A stretch of 64,000 bases of DNA from Roseiarcus sp963775575. GTDB taxonomy: Bacteria; Pseudomonadota; Alphaproteobacteria; Rhizobiales; Beijerinckiaceae. A program made the translations under genes and the position numbers. The stretch spans positions 186,001 through 250,000 of the forward strand of contig CAVZJG010000005.1 of NCBI GenBank assembly GCA_963775575.1, read 5' to 3'. Below are positions 1 through 6,913 of this stretch, in pieces. The notes below the pieces were generated by a model. It worked only from the letters and a program-made list of their open reading frames with translations, was not told the DNA's origin and did no database searches. Each line of letters starts with the position of its first letter. Within the stretch, counting starts at the first letter, position 1.

Positions 1-1300
1 GTTGCTGCTTGGCGCGGTCGTCGGGATAGAGGTCTTTGAGCGCGGCGATCTGCGGCTGAATCTTCTTCATCTTGGCCATCGAGCGGTAGCTCTGATTGGC
101 GAGCGGGAAGAAAGCGAGCTTGATCAGAACGGTGATGGCGAGGATCGCCAAGCCGAAATTGCCGACGTAGCGATAGATGGCGTCGATCAGCAGAAACAGC
201 GGCTTGGTGATGAAATAGAACCAGCCCCAGTCGATCATCAGATCGAATTTCTTGATGTCGAGGCTTTTGCCGTAGGCGTCGATCGTCGCGACTTCCTTGG
301 CGCCGGCGAACACCCGCGCGACGGCTTCGGCGGAAGCGCCGGACGCGATCGCCAGCGCGGGGCCGATAAAGTCGGACTGATAGTCCTCGAGCTGCGCCGG
401 GCCGCTCGCCGAGAAGCGCGCTTCGATCGGTTCGCTCTGGTCGGGAATGATCGCCGAGGCCCAGTATTTGTCGGTGAAGCCGAGCCATCCGCCCTCGCCC
501 GTATAGGCGTCGACCTTGCCGGTCGCCTTGTCGATGTTGGCGTAGGTGACCTCTTGCACCCCGCCGCCGCCGATGACGCCGACGAAGCCTTCGTGCAGCA
601 CGGAGTAGCCGGCGACGTCCGGCTTGCCGCGTCGCAGGATCAGCGCATAGGGGCGCAGCGAAACCGGCTCGGCGCCGTCGTTCTCGACCGAATCCCTGAT
701 CGTGAACATGTACTTGTCGTCGACGGCGATCACCCGCTTGAATTTCAGCCCGGCGCCGTTGTCGTAAGTGAGCGTCACCGGCTTGTCGGCGCTGAGGGCG
801 GACGAATCCGCGCTCCACAGGGTGAGGCGGTTGGGCGTCTTCACGCCGGGCGCGTCGGTGACGAAGCCGGTTTCGGCCCAATAGGGCCGCGGGCCGCCCT
901 GCGGCGAGAACAAGGTGATGTTGGGGCTGTGGGGGTCGATGGTCTCGCGATAGGCCTTCAGGACGATGTCGTCGACGACGCCGCCGGTCAGGTCGATCGA
1001 ACCGGCCAGGCTCGCCGTGTCGATGACGACGCGCGGGCTCGCCGCCAGCGCCTCGGCGCGGGTTTTCGGCCCGGCTTCGACGGGGGCCGCGCCGGGCGTC
1101 GGGACCGCGCCGCCGGCGCCGACGGCGGCCGTCGCGGGATTGGCCGTCGTGGGGTTGGCCGTCGCGGGCGCCTGCGCCAGCGTTTGCGCCTGCCGCTCCT
1201 TTTGCAGCTGCGGCGCGGCGTAGAAATACTGCCAGCCGATCAGCACGAGCCCCGAAAGGACGATCGCCAGGATGATGTTGCGGGAGTCCTCGGAGTTCAT
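1..1300 (-). CDS. yidC: Membrane protein insertase YidC (C-terminus beyond window)
   Basis: YidC inserts and folds inner-membrane proteins, alone or with SecYEG. About 433 codons are visible. The N-terminus (MNSEDSRNIILAIVLSGL) is one membrane anchor, followed by a Pro/Ala-rich linker and the large periplasmic beta domain. The first segments of the insertase core (IYRYVGNFGLAILAITVLI, then PLANQSYRSMAKMKKIQP) appear just before the window ends, so the last membrane segments are missing here. Its start at 1300 overlaps the 3' end of rnpA by 4 bases, matching the common rpmH-rnpA-yidC order. The long open frame on the opposite strand is a GC-rich shadow. Confidence 0.97.
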   Translation of the reverse strand, partial: MNSEDSRNIILAIVLSGLVLIGWQYFYAAPQLQKERQAQTLAQAPATANPTTANPATAAVGAGGAVPTPGAAPVEAGPKTRAEALAASPRVVIDTASLAGSIDLTGGVVDDIVLKAYRETIDPHSPNITLFSPQGGPRPYWAETGFVTDAPGVKTPNRLTLWSADSSALSADKPVTLTYDNGAGLKFKRVIAVDDKYMFTIRDSVENDGAEPVSLRPYALILRRGKPDVAGYSVLHEGFVGVIGGGGVQEVTYANIDKATGKVDAYTGEGGWLGFTDKYWASAIIPDQSEPIEARFSASGPAQLEDYQSDFIGPALAIASGASAEAVARVFAGAKEVATIDAYGKSLDIKKFDLMIDWGWFYFITKPLFLLIDAIYRYVGNFGLAILAITVLIKLAFFPLANQSYRSMAKMKKIQPQIAALKDLYPDDRAKQQ

Positions 1301-1713
1301 GATCGCTTTTCTCTGTCGGTTGCGGGCGGCGCGCGCCGAGGCGCGGCGCGGACCGGCGGCTCGAGCCGGCTCATTTTGGCGAACGCTTTTTCGATGTCGG
1401 CGACGAGGGCGGCGAACGGACGCGTCAGCGCCTCGCGGCGCGCCATCAATACGTAATCGTGCCCGGGCGCCGGCGCAACCGCGTCCGCGCGCCGCAGCGC
1501 CTCCTTCAGGCGCCGGCGGATGCGGTTGCGCTCGACCGCGTCGCCGAGGCGCTTGGTGACGGTGAAGCCGACGCGGGGCGCCTCGGCGGGCGCCTCTCCC
1601 GGCGGCGCGTCGGCGAGCGCGCGCGCATTGGCCTGCAAAGTGAAGGTCTCGACGTGCGCGCGACGGCCGCGCGAAACGCGCTGAAACTCCGCCCGCCGCC
1701 GCAGGCGTCCCAT
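1297..1713 (-). CDS. rnpA: Ribonuclease P protein component
   Basis: Protein subunit of RNase P, which helps the catalytic RNA cleave the 5' leader from pre-tRNAs. The family core is plain: RLRRRAEFQRVSRGRR near the start, VGFTVTKRLGDAVERNRIRRRLKEA compressed around the RNR-type motif, and HDYVLMARREA later. The start at 1713 gives 138 residues and places RLRRR at the terminus, as in relatives. The frame stays open upstream to an ATG at 1773 and a TTG at 1821 that overlaps the rpmH stop, so a longer protein is possible. The C-terminus overlaps yidC. Confidence 0.93.
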   Translation of the reverse strand: MGRLRRRAEFQRVSRGRRAHVETFTLQANARALADAPPGEAPAEAPRVGFTVTKRLGDAVERNRIRRRLKEALRRADAVAPAPGHDYVLMARREALTRPFAALVADIEKAFAKMSRLEPPVRAAPRRAPPATDREKRS

Positions 1714-1817
1714 GAGCGGGGGATGGGCGGCGTCTCGCCTTGCGTCTTCGCCCAAGGCGTCAGGCTCCATCATCGGGATTCTCGCGACGCGGCGCCGGGT
1801 CGAGGCCGCGCGGCGGG

Positions 1818-1952
1818 TCAAGCCGAAAGGCGCTTGCGGCCGCGCGCGCGCCGGGCGTTGAGCACCTTGCGGCCCCCTGCCGTCGCCATGCGCGCGCGAA
1901 AGCCGTGGCGGCGTTTGCGCACCAGCTTGCTCGGTTGATAGGTCCGCTTCAC
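1818..1952 (-). CDS. rpmH: 50S ribosomal protein L34
   Basis: A 44-residue basic ribosomal protein, first gene of the rpmH-rnpA-yidC cluster. It begins KRTYQPSKLVRKRRHGFR and ends RARGRKRLSA, an essentially canonical L34. The start codon is GTG at 1952. Its stop overlaps a possible TTG start of rnpA, which suggests translational coupling. Confidence 0.97.
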   Translation of the reverse strand: MKRTYQPSKLVRKRRHGFRARMATAGGRKVLNARRARGRKRLSA

Positions 1953-2182
1953 GTCGGGTGCTCCGTAAGCCGAAAACGCCGGGGAAAGCGCGCCGGGCTC
2001 TCCCAAATAAGCCAACCCCGGGCCTCGCCGCTTCCTTGTCGAGGGGCGTCGCGCGAGCCGGGAAAATCTCGGGCGGCGGCGGCGCCGTCGCGTGGGCGGC
2101 TTATAGGCGCGCCGCGCGCGGCAAGTCAATCGCGAGGCGGCGGGCGCGAGCGGGCGGGCGGACGGCGGCGATTCAGCCCGTC

Positions 2183-2232
2183 ATGACCGGGCTTGTCCCG
2201 GTCATCCCAAGGCGATTGCGCAGCAATCGTCC
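2183..2232. repeat. REP-type double palindrome
   Basis: Two adjacent inverted repeats: ATGACCGGG-CTTGT-CCCGGTCAT (2183-2205), then GGCGATTGC-GCA-GCAATCGTCC (about 2211-2232). Such units are frequent between genes in Rhizobiales genomes. The second hairpin recurs almost unchanged at 2696-2722. Confidence 0.7.
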
Positions 2233-2330
2233 GCACGCGGTCCTGCCGCCGGCGCCCAGACCGCGCGCGTGGCGGCGCGGGGTGTGCTATGGGAAAAGGG
2301 GAAAACCGTGAAGGCGTGATGGAGCCGGCG

Positions 2331-2555
2331 ATGAGCGAACTGAACCGCATAACGGTCGATCCGAGCCAATGCGGCGGCCGTCCCTGCCTGCGCGGCCTGC
2401 GCATCCGCGTCAAGGACGTGCTCGACCTGCTGGCGGCCGGCGCGAGCCACGAGGAAATTCTCGGCGATTACCCGCTGCTGGAAGCCGGCGACATCGCGGC
2501 CGCGCTCGAATACGCGGCGCGCCAGAGCGATCATCCGGTGTTGCGCGTCGCCTGA
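2331..2555 (+). CDS. DUF433 family protein (antitoxin-type)
   Basis: A 74-residue protein with the DUF433 pattern: an ITVDPSQCGGRPCLRG entry motif, RIRVKDVLDLLAAG, then a HEEILGDYPLLEAGDI segment predicted as a winged helix-turn-helix. DUF433 genes usually precede DUF5615 PIN-like toxin genes and are regarded as their antitoxins. The ATG at 2331 is preferred because GGAG lies about 7 bases upstream; an ATG at 2319 is also in frame. The stop overlaps the ATG of the next frame, a broken DUF5615 gene, so this antitoxin seems to have outlived its toxin. Confidence 0.8.
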   Translation: MSELNRITVDPSQCGGRPCLRGLRIRVKDVLDLLAAGASHEEILGDYPLLEAGDIAAALEYAARQSDHPVLRVA

Positions 2556-2660
2556 TGCGTTTCCTCGTCGACGCGCAATTGCCGCCTGCCATCGCCGCGC
2601 TCGCCGTCAAGTCGCGGCGAATGCCGAGCATTCGTCCGCCAAGCCGCTACGCGGTCGCTT
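2555..2660 (+). pseudogene. DUF5615 PIN-like toxin, frameshifted remnant
   Basis: The frame opens MRFLVDAQLPPAIAALA, the signature start of DUF5615 PIN-like toxins (MRFLVDAQLPPALA in relatives). After about 18 residues the homology moves to another frame (AANAEHSSAKPL, resembling the GHDAEHV segment) and is then lost, ending near a REP palindrome at 2696. The frame stays open to 2848 but encodes only low-complexity arginine-rich sequence. The overlap with the DUF433 stop is the usual toxin-antitoxin arrangement. Confidence 0.65.
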
Positions 2661-2695
2661 CGCGAACCGTGACGGCTCCGATCGGCGCTGGCGCC

Positions 2696-2722
2696 CCAAG
2701 GCGATTGCGAAGCAATCGTCCG
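2696..2722. repeat. REP-type palindrome, second copy
   Basis: The hairpin GGCGATTGC-GAA-GCAATCGTCC with its CCAA prefix matches the unit at 2207-2232. It sits immediately beyond the decayed toxin fragment. Confidence 0.6.
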
Positions 2723-2927
2723 CAGGGGGCCGAAGCGGAGCTTAAGGAGCGGCGCAGCCGCTTGACGGCGACGGGGCGGCGTGGCCGGGCGGGGGGCCGG
2801 AGTGGCGCAGTAACCCCGAAAGAGGGGTTAAGCAAGTTGTCACCGTAACCACATGGGCGCGGCTCGGGGGAGATTGCGGCCTACACGGGTCGTCACGAAT
2901 TGCGGATTTAGTAAAGCGTCACCGTAA

Positions 2928-3146
2928 CCCCGCTCTGGTATCGCCGTCGGCCGCATCACCGGCGACAAAGTGTACGGGCCGGACGGCCGCTATGTTGGCA
3001 CGATAGATGGCGACAGGCTCGTCTATCGGTCGACGCAGAGCGCGAGCAGCGGCTCGCCATTCTCAGTAGCAAATCACGTCGGGTCAGCAGCGGGTGGCGT
3101 AGTCGGCGCGGCCATCTCGGGCGACGAGCCGGACATCCCGGACTGA
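2928..3146 (+). pseudogene. Fragment of a small Gly/Ser-rich protein
   Basis: An open frame of about 72 codons between stops, with no ATG. The readable part (YGPDGRYVGTIDGDRLVYRS, then a Ser/Gly-rich stretch ending GDEPDIPD) looks like coding sequence rather than noise, with a DGRYVGTIDGDRLV turn motif. The only plausible start is GTG at 2970, without a good ribosome-binding site. It is probably the 3' end of a gene that lost its 5' part. Function unknown. Confidence 0.35.
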
Positions 3147-3235
3147 ACGGCAGCCAAGGTTGCGGGGCGTCTTTCCGGCGAACCGGATCGCGGTCACGAG
3201 CGGGCGCAGAAAGAAATGGAGCACATGAAATGGCA

Positions 3236-3266
3236 GAAGGGGACCGCTTGCGAGGCAGTCCCCTTC
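3236..3266 (-). terminator. Strong hairpin downstream of the 45-residue peptide gene
   Basis: On the minus strand GAAGGGGACTGC and GCGGTCCCCTTC pair over 12 bp (one G-T) around a 7-base loop. It starts about 16 bases after the stop of the small membrane peptide. No run of T follows, so it may stabilise the 3' end rather than act as a classic intrinsic terminator. Confidence 0.45.
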
Positions 3267-3281
3267 GCCGGGCGTTGCGGC

Positions 3282-3419
3282 CTAGAGCTTCAACCCTCTG
3301 CAAATATCTCGCAGAAGCCTGCAACTCTGCTCGCCATAGAGAGCCGTCAGCCACACGGCGACGACGCTCACGATGAGCCCCAGAAGGCCGACAACCATCC
3401 CGATATAGTCCCACCACAT
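3282..3419 (-). CDS. Small single-span membrane peptide, candidate type I toxin
   Basis: A 45-residue peptide starting MWWDYIGMVV, with one hydrophobic span (about residues 7-26, LLGLIVSVVAVWLTAL) and a short basic tail ending RDICRGLKL. A perfect GGAGG lies 6 bases before the ATG, and the region GGAGGTCCTCC is itself palindromic. No family is recognised, but size and topology resemble ZorO/Ldr-type toxic peptides. The leader contains a segment (3485-3508) complementary to a stretch of a possible transcript on the other strand (3763-3786) that ends in an intrinsic terminator. A longer frame exists upstream but lacks a ribosome-binding site. Toxicity is an inference. Confidence 0.5.
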   Translation of the reverse strand: MWWDYIGMVVGLLGLIVSVVAVWLTALYGEQSCRLLRDICRGLKL

Positions 3420-3484
3420 GGAGGACCTCCATCGGTTGGTTGGTGCCTGTGCTGAGCGAGGGGACCATCGAGAGCGTCGCGGCA

Positions 3485-3508
3485 GTTTGGGGGCTATCGG
3501 GGCACCCA
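3485..3508. repeat. 24-bp direct repeat, copy 1 (in toxin leader)
   Basis: The plus strand reads GTTTGGGGGCTATCGGGGCA followed by CCCA. The same 24 bp recur at 3763-3786 with one difference (C3505 versus T3783). Because the small peptide is read from the minus strand, its mRNA would carry the reverse complement of this segment, about 65-90 bases upstream of the start codon. Confidence 0.8.
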
Positions 3509-3535
3509 CGAGTGACACGCCACGCTCAGCGGTGT

Positions 3536-3541
3536 AGTATA
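3536..3541 (-). promoter_or_regulatory. Possible -10 element for the small peptide gene
   Basis: On the minus strand TATACT lies at 3541-3536 in an AT-rich stretch. A start about 7 bases further on would give a leader of roughly 110 nt containing the repeat at 3508-3485. No convincing -35 box is visible at 16-18 bp. Confidence 0.3.
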
Positions 3542-3675
3542 AAGCAATGTTGCATGACATTCCTGTGAACGTATGATGACAGTACCGTGACAGTATAACA
3601 TATTGATATAACACACAATTATTACGATCAGCTATTTCGATGGCCAATTTTTGGAAAATCATAAGAGGTTCAGCC

Positions 3676-3709
3676 GATGACTCACCTGATTCGGCGAGAT
3701 GACTCACCT
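3676..3709. repeat. Direct repeat GATGACTCACCT, possible operator
   Basis: GATGACTCACCT occurs at 3676-3687 and 3698-3709, a 22-bp period (about two helical turns). It lies between the small-peptide promoter region and the candidate antisense RNA, where a regulator could act on either. Confidence 0.4.
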
Positions 3710-3719
3710 AATTTTGCGA

Positions 3720-3842
3720 TTTGATTTGGGCGCGGAAACGTGGCAATCGACGACGTAACAAGGTTTGGGGGCTATCGGGGCATCCATTAACGCCGCGATG
3801 GTCAAAGGAAGGGGGTCGCCGCTGGCGGCTCCCTTTTTCTTT
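3720..3842 (+). ncRNA. Candidate antisense sRNA (type I antitoxin)
   Basis: No open frame is convincing here, yet the segment ends in a good intrinsic terminator (3811-3842) and carries the 24-bp repeat at 3763-3786. A plus-strand transcript would pair with the leader of the small membrane peptide over 24 continuous bases (23 Watson-Crick, one G-U at 3783). Divergent peptide and sRNA genes with about 18-20 nt of pairing are the architecture of zorO-orzO in E. coli. The 5' end is a guess because I cannot place a promoter. Confidence 0.4.
3811..3842 (+). terminator. Rho-independent terminator
   Basis: GGGGGTCGCC, loop GCT, GGCGGCTCCC form a 10-bp stem (two G-T wobbles), immediately followed by a T-rich tail (TTTTTCTTTTTT). 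It implies a plus-strand transcript ending here although no protein gene precedes it. Confidence 0.75.
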
Positions 3843-3872
3843 TTTCGTGGCACCTCGACGAAAAATGCGTGT

Positions 3873-3894
3873 TGCAAAAATCATGATTTTTGCA
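3873..3894. repeat. Perfect 22-bp palindrome
   Basis: The half-site TGCAAAAATCA is followed directly by its exact complement. It sits about 65 bp before a serine-resolvase remnant, where res/crossover sites are normally found, so it may be a relic recombination site. Confidence 0.6.
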
Positions 3895-3959
3895 CGGGCC
3901 GCCCTGCCCCGGAAATTCAATGGCCTCCGCGAAGCAAGAGTCCGGTGCAGAATGGCCGC

Positions 3960-4199
3960 ATGATTTTCGACTCTGCCCGCGTCTCGACTGACGGCCAAGA
4001 GCTGCCCACGCAACTCGTCGACCTCAAGCGAGCGGACGCGGAGCGCGTTTTTCATGACAAGCTTAGCGGCGTCGACATGAACCGGCCGCAGCTTCGCAAG
4101 CTCATGCGCACGGTCGTCGCCGACGACGTCGTGCTCATTCCGGCCGTCGATCGCGTCTCGGATTACGGTGACGCGTGCATAATTCCCTTATTCAGGTGA
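3960..4199 (+). pseudogene. Serine resolvase N-terminal remnant
   Basis: The frame MIFDSARVSTDGQELPTQL corresponds to the start of Pin/Tn3-type serine recombinases (MIxGYARVSTDGQDLxxQL), including the catalytic serine of RVST. Homology runs through VFHDKLSGVDMNRPQLRKLM and VLIPAVDRVS to the Asp-Arg region, then stops at 4199 after about 75 residues; the rest of the catalytic domain and the DNA-binding domain are absent. The Gly-Tyr before ARVS is replaced by Asp-Ser, another sign of decay. Confidence 0.7.
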
Positions 4200-4309
4200 G
4201 CCTTGGCCGTGACCGCCTCCGCTCGCAATCGCGGCCTCAATCGGCAGGAAGGAGTGGCCGACGAGACTTAAAATTAGGGATTTATGCAAGCGTCACTGTA
4301 ATTGCGAGC

Positions 4310-5539
4310 TTAGCACGGCCCTGCGGTATAGAAGGACCCGCAGTTGCAAGTAGCGTTTCCGGTTTCAGTGTTGACGATTGTGTGACACATTACGCCGTTT
4401 TTGTTAACATATGAGTCAAGTATCCGCTTCTGTTCGGCTTGCTTTTGTGCCTCGGCAGCCGCTCGTATACGTTCCTGTTCTGCTTGCTGCCGCGCTTCGG
4501 CCTCTGCCTGTATGCGTACTTGTTCGGCTTGCTTTCGCGCTGCGATAGCCGCTCGTACGCGGTCCCGTTCGGCTTGTCGTTGCGCTTCGGCTTCTGAGCG
4601 AATACGTTCTTGCTCGGCTCGCTTTTGCGCCTCGTCCTGAGCTCGTATACGTTCCTGTTCTGCTTGCTGCCGCGCTTCGGCCTCTGCCTGTATACGTACT
4701 TGTTCGGCTTGCTTTCGCACCGCTTCTGCATCCGCTTCTGCCTGCCGCCGTTCCACTTCGGCTCGCTTGCGGGCCGCCTCTTCATCGGCTAGCCGGTTTA
4801 TAATTTCGGTCACCAAATCCCTGCTCACGGGGAGCAGAGTTTCACTAGTGACCGGGTCGTAGCCCGGCGAGTCGAAAAGTTCAATCGCTCCCTCGCTGGT
4901 TCTAGAATACCAGACGCGCGGTCGTCCTGTTGTAGGATCAAAAAATTCTACCTGCCGCGCGTCTACAGTAATTCTTCGCGGCCGGTCATTCTTTTTTTGT
5001 CGCTGAAATGCATTGCAAATTTGAGAAGTCACAAGGGTCTTCTGAGCGCCCGTCGCCGCATCGAACCCACCGCTGTCAAACAGCACAATCCGACCATCAG
5101 GATCCTGGACATACCATTTGGTCGGTTCACCAGTTTTCTGGTTAAAGCATATGTCGGTTCCCAGCAACGCATGCAGCAAGGGTACATGCCCGTAGACGAA
5201 TACCCAGCAGATGAATGCCAACGATAACTGACTAGCGTTAAATTTCCAAACTAGGACTCGGTACAACCAAAACGACAACGGCACCCAGGCAAGCGCATAA
5301 ATGAAAGAGCCAACGACTGCAATGAATGAAGACCATGACTGACTTAATCCAAGATCCTCATAGAATAACTTTTGAATATTACTCCGGCTCCAGTACATCT
5401 CGTAAACAGCAGTTAAACGAGGAAGACTAAACACTAAGAACAGCAAAATAATCGCCGCAATTACAGCAGCCAGTCCCCAAAACCATTTGGCAGAAAAACC
5501 GAATGCCCGCGGGCCTAAACGCGCTGGGAGCCTATTCAT
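4310..5539 (-). CDS. Membrane-anchored coiled-coil protein with internal repeats
   Basis: A 409-residue protein of unknown function. Residues about 20-125 contain three hydrophobic spans (WGLAAVIAAIILLFLVFS, SFIAVVGSFIYALAWVPLSF, LSLAFICWVFVYGHVPLLH). Two similar modules of about 40 residues follow, each with the pattern G-x-P-x-x-WY, then G-x-I-x-LFDS-x-G-x-D (KWYVQDPDGRIVLFDSGGFD; VWYSRTSEGAIELFDSPGYD). Residues about 255-380 are a charged coiled coil built of 15-residue units (A-EQ-R-R-AEAEAR-Q). The tail has four cysteines. Base composition is less GC-rich than the flanking chromosome, which suggests acquisition. No homologous family is named with confidence. Confidence 0.75.
   Translation of the reverse strand: MNRLPARLGPRAFGFSAKWFWGLAAVIAAIILLFLVFSLPRLTAVYEMYWSRSNIQKLFYEDLGLSQSWSSFIAVVGSFIYALAWVPLSFWLYRVLVWKFNASQLSLAFICWVFVYGHVPLLHALLGTDICFNQKTGEPTKWYVQDPDGRIVLFDSGGFDAATGAQKTLVTSQICNAFQRQKKNDRPRRITVDARQVEFFDPTTGRPRVWYSRTSEGAIELFDSPGYDPVTSETLLPVSRDLVTEIINRLADEEAARKRAEVERRQAEADAEAVRKQAEQVRIQAEAEARQQAEQERIRAQDEAQKRAEQERIRSEAEAQRQAERDRVRAAIAARKQAEQVRIQAEAEARQQAEQERIRAAAEAQKQAEQKRILDSYVNKNGVMCHTIVNTETGNATCNCGSFYTAGPC
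4461..4718. repeat. Coding repeats, 78-bp units 180 bp apart
   Basis: Positions 4461-4538 and 4641-4718 are identical except for one base; the spacing of 180 bp equals four 15-residue coiled-coil units. This indicates recent internal duplication within the coiled-coil gene. It is coding and has no spacers, so it is not a CRISPR array. Confidence 0.85.
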
Positions 5540-5867
5540 GGTTCAGTCCTCGCGATCCCCGGTCGCAAATTCATGAACCGAGTTTCTCCAGATGGAGGCC
5601 CCGGTGAGGCCGAGATTGCGGCCGCTGGCTTCCTTTTGCAAGACAGTTGCTATTTTTCATGGGACTTACGGCGACGCCTTGCTAAATCCCCGATCGCCGT
5701 CGGCCACGCCGCCCCGTCGCCGCTTTCGCTCAGCGCCGCGACTTGCGGGCCAAAGCGCCGCCGCCCCGCAGCAATTGCTTTCCGATAATCAGAATCCGTG
5801 CTAATCTGCTCCTTCGTCAAATCCCGACGCGCGGCGCTCCGCCGCGCCAACGAAAGAGCCGGCCGCC
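5540..5867. other. Intergenic region, no convincing gene
   Basis: It separates the minus-strand coiled-coil gene from the plus-strand HTH gene. A 66-codon frame at 5650-5850 on the minus strand has no clear ribosome-binding site or recognisable domain. A GCGCGGCGC/GCCGCGCC inverted repeat lies near 5831-5850. Confidence 0.4.
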
Positions 5868-6413
5868 ATGAACGTCCCCGTCCTCTCCACCCCTTCCCCC
5901 GGCGCGCGCGCCACGGCGCGGGATCGCGAGACGCGGCGGGTGCGCATTCTCGCGCTGGTCCAGGCCGGCTGGCCCTACGCGGAAATCGGGCGTCAGGAAG
6001 GGCTGTCGCGCGAGCGCGTGCGCCAGATCGTCGCCCAGGCGCTCGGCGAGGGCGAGGGCGACAGCAAGCTCGAGCACGCCCTGGTGCAGATCGCGCGGCT
6101 GGAGCCGGCGCTGCGTCTGGCCGCGCGCGGCGTCGCCGACGGCGATCTGCGCGCGATCGACCGGCTGCTGAAAGTGCTCGACCGGCTCGACAAGTACAGC
6201 GCCGTCGAAGCCGCCGGAGCGCCCTACGACGAGAACGCGCGCGAGCGGCTGCTCGCCAAGCTCAATTCGATGGCGGAGCGCATCCGGCAGGAAAGGGAGC
6301 GCAAGCAGGCGCTCGGCGAGGCGGCGGCGAGCGCAGGCTCGCCGAGCGGCGAAGAGGCCCTAGACGCGCCACAACCCCTTGAAAACGCTCGTTTCGGCCA
6401 AGGGAATCCTTGA
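5868..6413 (+). CDS. HTH-domain protein, sigma-region-4/terminase-small-subunit-like
   Basis: A 181-residue protein. Residues 25-60 read RRVRILALVQAGWPYAEIGR then EGLSRERVRQIVAQAL, a helix-turn-helix like sigma region 4.2 or phage small-terminase HTHs. The rest is mostly charged helix, with a variable tail from about residue 150. Partners and targets are unknown. Its stop codon lies in the first unit of a 10-bp tandem array that continues to the IS insertion at 6465. GC content matches the chromosome. Confidence 0.7.
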   Translation: MNVPVLSTPSPGARATARDRETRRVRILALVQAGWPYAEIGRQEGLSRERVRQIVAQALGEGEGDSKLEHALVQIARLEPALRLAARGVADGDLRAIDRLLKVLDRLDKYSAVEAAGAPYDENARERLLAKLNSMAERIRQERERKQALGEAAASAGSPSGEEALDAPQPLENARFGQGNP

Positions 6414-6464
6414 CAAGACTTGACACGGCTCGACAAGGCTTGACGAAACTCGACGAAACGCGCC
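6409..6464. repeat. 10-bp tandem array (CTYGACNNNN)
   Basis: Five consecutive units: CTTGACAAGA, CTTGACACGG, CTCGACAAGG, CTTGACGAAA, CTCGACGAAA, then CGCGCC. Two further units (CTTGACGCCG, CTTGACGCCC) lie at 9382-9401 on the other side of the mobile element, so the element split a run of seven or more units. One turn of DNA per unit suggests protein binding or simple slippage. Confidence 0.7.
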
Positions 6465-6488
6465 GGTAGTGTCTCAGTTTGAAATTTG
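6465..6488 (+). repeat. IS left inverted repeat
   Basis: Begins GGTAGTGTCTCAGTTTGAAA. Just inside it, at about 6492-6505, lies GCTTGACGCCGCT, which also occurs in the chromosomal array on the far side (9381-9393). Confidence 0.9.
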
Positions 6489-6561
6489 AGGGGCTTGACG
6501 CCGCTCGCCCCGCCCCAGCAATCCGTGATATGCATACTGGAAAGCATGGGAAGGACCAATA

Positions 6562-6771
6562 ATGTTAGAGCGTCTGCCAACGTGGTACGCTGACGATCTA
6601 AGACAAGAGATATTGCGCCTACGTGAGATGCTGAAGCCGCTTGAAAACGGGAACGGCGGCGTAGGCGATAAGGTTCTCGGCAGTCTCACGACGGAAACTA
6701 TCGACCGCCATACGAAGGCGATTGCCGAGCTTCAATCGATTCTGGATGACGATAATGCCAACCGGACCTAA
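6562..6771 (+). CDS. Small helical protein, IS passenger
   Basis: A 69-residue acidic protein (starts MLERLPTWYADDLRQEILRL) predicted to be mostly helical with heptad-like leucines. No known family is recognised. An AAGGA lies about 11 bases upstream of the ATG. Its 3' end overlaps the next gene by 17 bases, implying one transcript. Confidence 0.55.
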   Translation: MLERLPTWYADDLRQEILRLREMLKPLENGNGGVGDKVLGSLTTETIDRHTKAIAELQSILDDDNANRT

Positions 6772-6913
6772 GGGCGAGCGCCGCCCCGCCGATGTCATCG
6801 GCAACGCCGTGAAGGTGATGCGTATTCTGACGGGCGAGGAAGAGGACACTCTCCGCGACCCAGCGAAAGAATTGCATCGTAAGGGAGGATTAAAGGGCGG
6901 CGTCGCGCGCTAA
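6755..6913 (+). CDS. Small basic protein with RKGGLKGG tail, IS passenger
   Basis: A 52-residue protein starting MPTGPKGERRPADVIGNAVK and ending HRKGGLKGGVAR. Short proteins of this build (TGPKGE-RPAD start, VKVMRIATGE middle, KGG-rich tail) are widespread in Rhizobiales, often beside accessory genes; no biochemical role is known to me. It overlaps the preceding gene, and its stop codon overlaps the stop of the convergent minus-strand operon by 3 bases. Confidence 0.6.
   Translation: MPTGPKGERRPADVIGNAVKVMRILTGEEEDTLRDPAKELHRKGGLKGGVAR

Noticed and set aside
2..1456. Long plus-strand frame opposite yidC
   Set aside because: It is a GC-rich antisense shadow; the minus strand encodes a clear YidC.
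4461..4718. Regular repeats considered as CRISPR
   Set aside because: They are in-frame coiled-coil codons with no spacers and no cas genes in the window.
5650..5850. 66-codon minus-strand frame
   Set aside because: No ribosome-binding site, domain or neighbour logic supports it.
6409..6464. 10-bp units considered as a plasmid-type iteron origin
   Set aside because: No replication initiator gene is nearby and the context is chromosomal; described only as a tandem array.
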